Shown: one piece after another, positions 61,782 to 64,000 of the stretch
How positions within the stretch are numbered: position 1 is the stretch's first letter
Layout of the letters: each line of letters begins with the position of its first letter
Source: an uncultured Eubacteriales bacterium
Lineage (GTDB): Bacteria > Bacillota > Clostridia > Oscillospirales > Acutalibacteraceae
DNA length: 64,000 nt
Assembly (NCBI GenBank): GCA_934456435.1
Contig: CAKSHH010000006.1
Location: forward strand, 1 to 64,000
Reading direction: 5' to 3'
Position numbers and translations under genes: made by a program
Notes under the pieces: generated by a model
Database searches by the model: none
The model's input: the letters and a program-made list of their open reading frames with translations, nothing else
What the model was told of the DNA's origin: nothing

Positions 61782-62258
61782 TCAAGTTTTTTTAAAGCTT
61801 TCATGCTTATTATTTTGAGGATTTTCTTTTATAATTACTCTTGCCGGCTGGCAAACAACCGTGCTGTTATCCGCTACATCTTTGACAACTACACAGTTCG
61901 CTCCTATACGACAATTATTACCTATGTGAACATCGCCGATTATCTTAGCGCCCGCACCGATGAAACAGTTGTCACCTACGACAGGTGCTCCGTTTCCCTT
62001 TGAATCGGCAAGTGTATTTGAGCCTATTGTAACCTGATGAAAAATCACGGTATTTTTTCCGATTACCGCCCCGCTGGAAATAAAAATTCCTTTTACTCCA
62101 TGAGGCAAAACAGGTACTGAACCGAATCGTGCTCCGCTTCCTATATAGCTTCCGTTAAAACTAAGTATCGGAACAGTTAAAAATGAGCATATTTTTTTTA
62201 ATAATTTATTATTTGTCGATGACCTTATCATCATTAAACGCCAAAACAATTTTCTCAT
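61782..62258 (-). CDS. CysE-like hexapeptide acyltransferase
   Basis: A 158-residue left-handed beta-helix protein with hexapeptide repeats from about residue 40 to 140 (GARFGSVPVLPHG, FISSGAVIGKNTVIFHQVTI, NCFIGAGAKIIGDVHIGNNC) and the C-terminal ANCVVVKDV segment; the HQVTIG active-site His is present. It resembles serine O-acetyltransferase and sugar/capsule acetyltransferases. The gene has fewer GC bases than its neighbours and no cysteine-pathway partner, so a sugar or wall-polymer substrate is equally possible. Confidence 0.82.
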   Translation of the reverse strand: MRKLFWRLMMIRSSTNNKLLKKICSFLTVPILSFNGSYIGSGARFGSVPVLPHGVKGIFISSGAVIGKNTVIFHQVTIGSNTLADSKGNGAPVVGDNCFIGAGAKIIGDVHIGNNCRIGANCVVVKDVADNSTVVCQPARVIIKENPQNNKHESFKKT

Positions 62259-62354
62259 AGGTTCACCCTCTTTGTCAGTATAATATCAAAAACTTTTTAA
62301 GTAATTGTTCTTTAATGGAAGATAATTCAAATTTAATTTATCCTGTCATTTTTC

Positions 62355-62383
62355 TTGACCTGCGGCGCAATTATTGGTATTAT
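62355..62383 (+). promoter_or_regulatory. SigA promoter of rpe
   Basis: TTGACC (62355-62360), 17 nt, TATTAT (62378-62383), about 30 nt before the rpe start codon. Confidence 0.7.
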
Positions 62384-62413
62384 ATTATTATGTAAATTCG
62401 GAAGGGTGTTTTT

Positions 62414-63058
62414 ATGATTAAGATTGCTCCGTCAATTCTCTCGTGTGACTTCTCGAAAATGGGCGAAGAAACCGCCCGTATGGACGCCTGCGGTGCGGAC
62501 TGGATCCACATCGACGTAATGGACGGCCATTTTGTGCCAAACCTCACATTCGGCGCGCCCGTTGTCAAGTGCATCAGAAAGTGCAGCGAAAAGGTTTTCG
62601 ACTGTCACCTGATGATAAGCGAGCCGCTGAGATATGTTGACGATTTCTTAAAGGCAGGCGCGGATATAATCGACTTCCACGTTGAATCCGATTCGCCCGT
62701 TGGCGAAACGCTCGACCGCATAATTTCCGGCGGCTGCAAGGCAGGACTTGCCGTGAAGCCGAACACACCGATTGAAGCCGTTTTTCCCTATCTCGACAAG
62801 CTGAGCATGGTGCTTGTAATGACCGTTGAGCCGGGCTTCGGCGGCCAGAAATTCATGGAAGATATGATGGGTAAAATAACCGCCCTGCGCAAAGAATGTG
62901 CAGAGCGAGGAATAAATATTGACATTCAGGTTGACGGCGGAATCTCCGAGGCCACCGCTCCGACCGCAATCAAGGCAGGTGCAAACGTGCTTGTTGCAGG
63001 CAGCGCGGTTTTCGGCTCGGACGACCCGGCAAAAACGATTAAAGCCCTGAGAGGCTGA
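62414..63058 (+). CDS. rpe: Ribulose-phosphate 3-epimerase
   Basis: A 214-residue TIM-barrel enzyme: IAPSILSCDFSKMGEE, the metal site WIHIDVMDGHFVPN (about 31-44), HLMISEP with a catalytic His, MTVEPGFGGQKFM (about 138) and QVDGGIS with a catalytic Asp (about 176). It interconverts ribulose and xylulose 5-phosphate. GGAAGGGTG is the ribosome site. Its 3' end overlaps that of mecA by 20 nt, in convergent orientation. Confidence 0.96.
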   Translation: MIKIAPSILSCDFSKMGEETARMDACGADWIHIDVMDGHFVPNLTFGAPVVKCIRKCSEKVFDCHLMISEPLRYVDDFLKAGADIIDFHVESDSPVGETLDRIISGGCKAGLAVKPNTPIEAVFPYLDKLSMVLVMTVEPGFGGQKFMEDMMGKITALRKECAERGINIDIQVDGGISEATAPTAIKAGANVLVAGSAVFGSDDPAKTIKALRG

Positions 63059-63569
63059 TTTCGTTCCAATGCTCGTGCGTCACGGCGGCGGTCAGGCGAT
63101 CCTTGCCGACAAACCTTCCGTATTCGTTCAGGATACGGTCAAGATCCGTTGCTTTGTCCGTCGGCATTTCGATGCGAAACCTTTGACCGTCCGTAAAAAG
63201 ACGTTTTTTCACATTCCTGCCTATATGCTTCATCACATCGAGCATATCGTCCGCATTTTCAAATTCAAAAATACGCGTCGGATCCGCCTTTGAAATCACG
63301 GTCTGCGAGTTTCTGTTAAGTCCTGCGGAAACGGTAAACATCAAAAGACAGCCGCCGCTCGGATTCGGAGCCGCTTCTATCATCAGGTTGCCCGACGGGT
63401 CGACATCGCGTCCCGTGTCCTTGCGAACGGTATCAAGTATCGTCCATATAACACGGCGCGTTTCGATATTGGAATAGTCCATTTCGTCGTATGTAATATC
63501 CAAGTCTATCATATCGTCGCGGCTTAATCCGACTATAAATTTATTGCTGCTTATCGGTTGAATATCCAT
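63039..63569 (-). CDS. mecA: Adaptor protein MecA
   Basis: A 176-residue protein. N-terminal MecA substrate-binding domain (MDIQPISSNKFIVGLSRDDM and the RRVIWTILDTVRKDTG helix), and a C-terminal ClpC-binding domain (about 95-176). Length is somewhat under the Bacillus MecA. ATG 63569 is chosen because AGAGGAGA lies 7 nt upstream; an in-frame GTG lies 6 nt earlier. The adaptor delivers substrates to ClpC, which is encoded near 18 kb. Confidence 0.88.
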   Translation of the reverse strand: MDIQPISSNKFIVGLSRDDMIDLDITYDEMDYSNIETRRVIWTILDTVRKDTGRDVDPSGNLMIEAAPNPSGGCLLMFTVSAGLNRNSQTVISKADPTRIFEFENADDMLDVMKHIGRNVKKRLFTDGQRFRIEMPTDKATDLDRILNEYGRFVGKDRLTAAVTHEHWNEISLSGL

Positions 63570-63612
63570 TCCCACATCTCCTCTGAAAGCTCAGGGCAAC
63601 CCCTGTGTTTAA

Positions 63613-63641
63613 AGTATATGACCGTTAAAATCGGTATTCAA
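63613..63641 (-). promoter_or_regulatory. SigA promoter of mecA
   Basis: On the minus strand TTGAAT (63641-63636), 17 nt, TATACT (63618-63613). It is about 45 nt before the start codon. Confidence 0.65.
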
Positions 63642-63710
63642 CCATCAAAATATGGCAAAACCATTTTAAGAGCCGACATTACATTATATGCCGCTCTCAG
63701 GAGTAAAAGC

Positions 63711-64000
63711 ATGGAAAAATACCAAAAATATAATAAGCGCCGCAAGAGCGTTACGGACTTCCGTTCCTCTTACAGCGACAACAAAAAATATTTCATCAGC
63801 ACGGACAGGAAGAGCTCATGGATGCCCATCGTGAAGTACATCACCATTGCGATAGGCTTTATCATTTTTGCTATTGCAGGCTTTCTTATCACCGATGCAC
63901 TCCTTGAAATTTCCGAAACGCCATACGTTGAGGAAACGACCGTCGTCCGTGAGGATAAAACGAGCATTGATAAGAAATATTTTGAAAATATAGTTACCAA
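63711..64000 (+). CDS. Type II membrane protein, N-terminal part (runs off window)
   Basis: AGGAG precedes ATG 63711, and 96 codons run open to the window edge. The product begins MEKYQKYNKRRKSVTDF, a basic cytoplasmic segment of about 42 residues, then one membrane helix (about 43-65: VKYITIAIGFIIFAIAGFL) and the start of an extracytoplasmic region. A cytoplasmic N-terminus followed by a large external domain is likely. I do not recognise the family from this part. Confidence 0.8.
   Translation, partial: MEKYQKYNKRRKSVTDFRSSYSDNKKYFISTDRKSSWMPIVKYITIAIGFIIFAIAGFLITDALLEISETPYVEETTVVREDKTSIDKKYFENIVT

Noticed and set aside
61782..62258. Cysteine-pathway cysE
   Set aside because: The hexapeptide fold is clear, but there is no cysteine gene nearby and the usual CysE N-terminal helical domain is missing, so a specific symbol is not given.

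Overview
The window reads as chromosomal DNA of an anaerobic, endospore-forming Firmicute of the class Clostridia, most likely near Oscillospiraceae/Ruminococcaceae. The evidence is a complete spoIIIAA-AH operon, a ctsR-mcsA-mcsB-clpC stress operon, a PolC-type replicative polymerase, a MecA adaptor, strong AGGAGG ribosome sites and TTGACA/TATAAT promoters, and moderate GC. No prophage, insertion sequence or CRISPR array is visible. The family-level placement is inference.

Layout. 1-3.3 kb: the 5' end of a large BspA-like leucine-rich-repeat surface protein (minus strand, running off the left edge), divergent from a small XRE regulator, with two matching operator-like sequences in the shared promoter. 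3.4-6.6 kb: tRNA-Thr, then a yybP-ykoY-type manganese riboswitch with a visible terminator, leading a P-type cation ATPase that starts at TTG. 6.6-12.3 kb (minus): yfhO-like membrane protein, ACT-domain protein, UPF0210 protein and RluA-type pseudouridine synthase. 12.4-17.1 kb: spoIIIAA-AH. 17.1-22.1 kb (minus): ctsR, mcsA, mcsB and clpC behind CtsR boxes, followed by a candidate 32-residue protein. 22.2-25.6 kb (minus): two related secreted proteins of unknown function and a CNNM/CorC-type membrane protein. 25.8-26.4 kb: gene remnants and two tRNAs. 26.7-31 kb (minus): ftsE-ftsX-M23 peptidase and a CdaR/PucR-type regulator. 31.3-35.2 kb (minus): response regulator, histidine kinase and HtrA protease. 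35.2-42.2 kb: galM, an Eis-like acetyltransferase, deoC, a phosphoesterase, a D,D-carboxypeptidase and small or orphan genes. 42.2-52.8 kb (minus): pyrH-frr-uppS-cdsA-dxr-rseP-ispG-polC plus an orphan HisI-like gene, interrupted after cdsA by three structured 101-bp-spaced repeats. 53-58.8 kb: cytoplasmic GH89 and GH125 glycosidases, a Nudix fusion protein, a small export protein and a methyltransferase. 58.8-64 kb: nitroreductase, phosphoesterase, HAD phosphatase, hexapeptide acyltransferase, rpe, mecA and a truncated membrane protein.

How the genes fit together. ClpC, McsA, McsB, CtsR and MecA form one regulated-proteolysis module split over two places. FtsEX with the M23 protein, the D,D-carboxypeptidase, UppS and the YfhO-like protein concern the cell envelope. 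Dxr, IspG and UppS supply and use isoprenoid precursors. The GH89/GH125 pair suggests cytoplasmic trimming of imported host-type glycans.

The most unusual points are a PolC that appears to lack its proofreading exonuclease domain, the 101-bp-periodic hairpin repeats with covarying stems after cdsA, an orphan HisI homologue with an altered metal site, a GH89 enzyme with a changed catalytic residue, the 32-residue frame beside clpC, and the paired operators at the left end. Family names rest on recognised motifs and gene order, without database searches.
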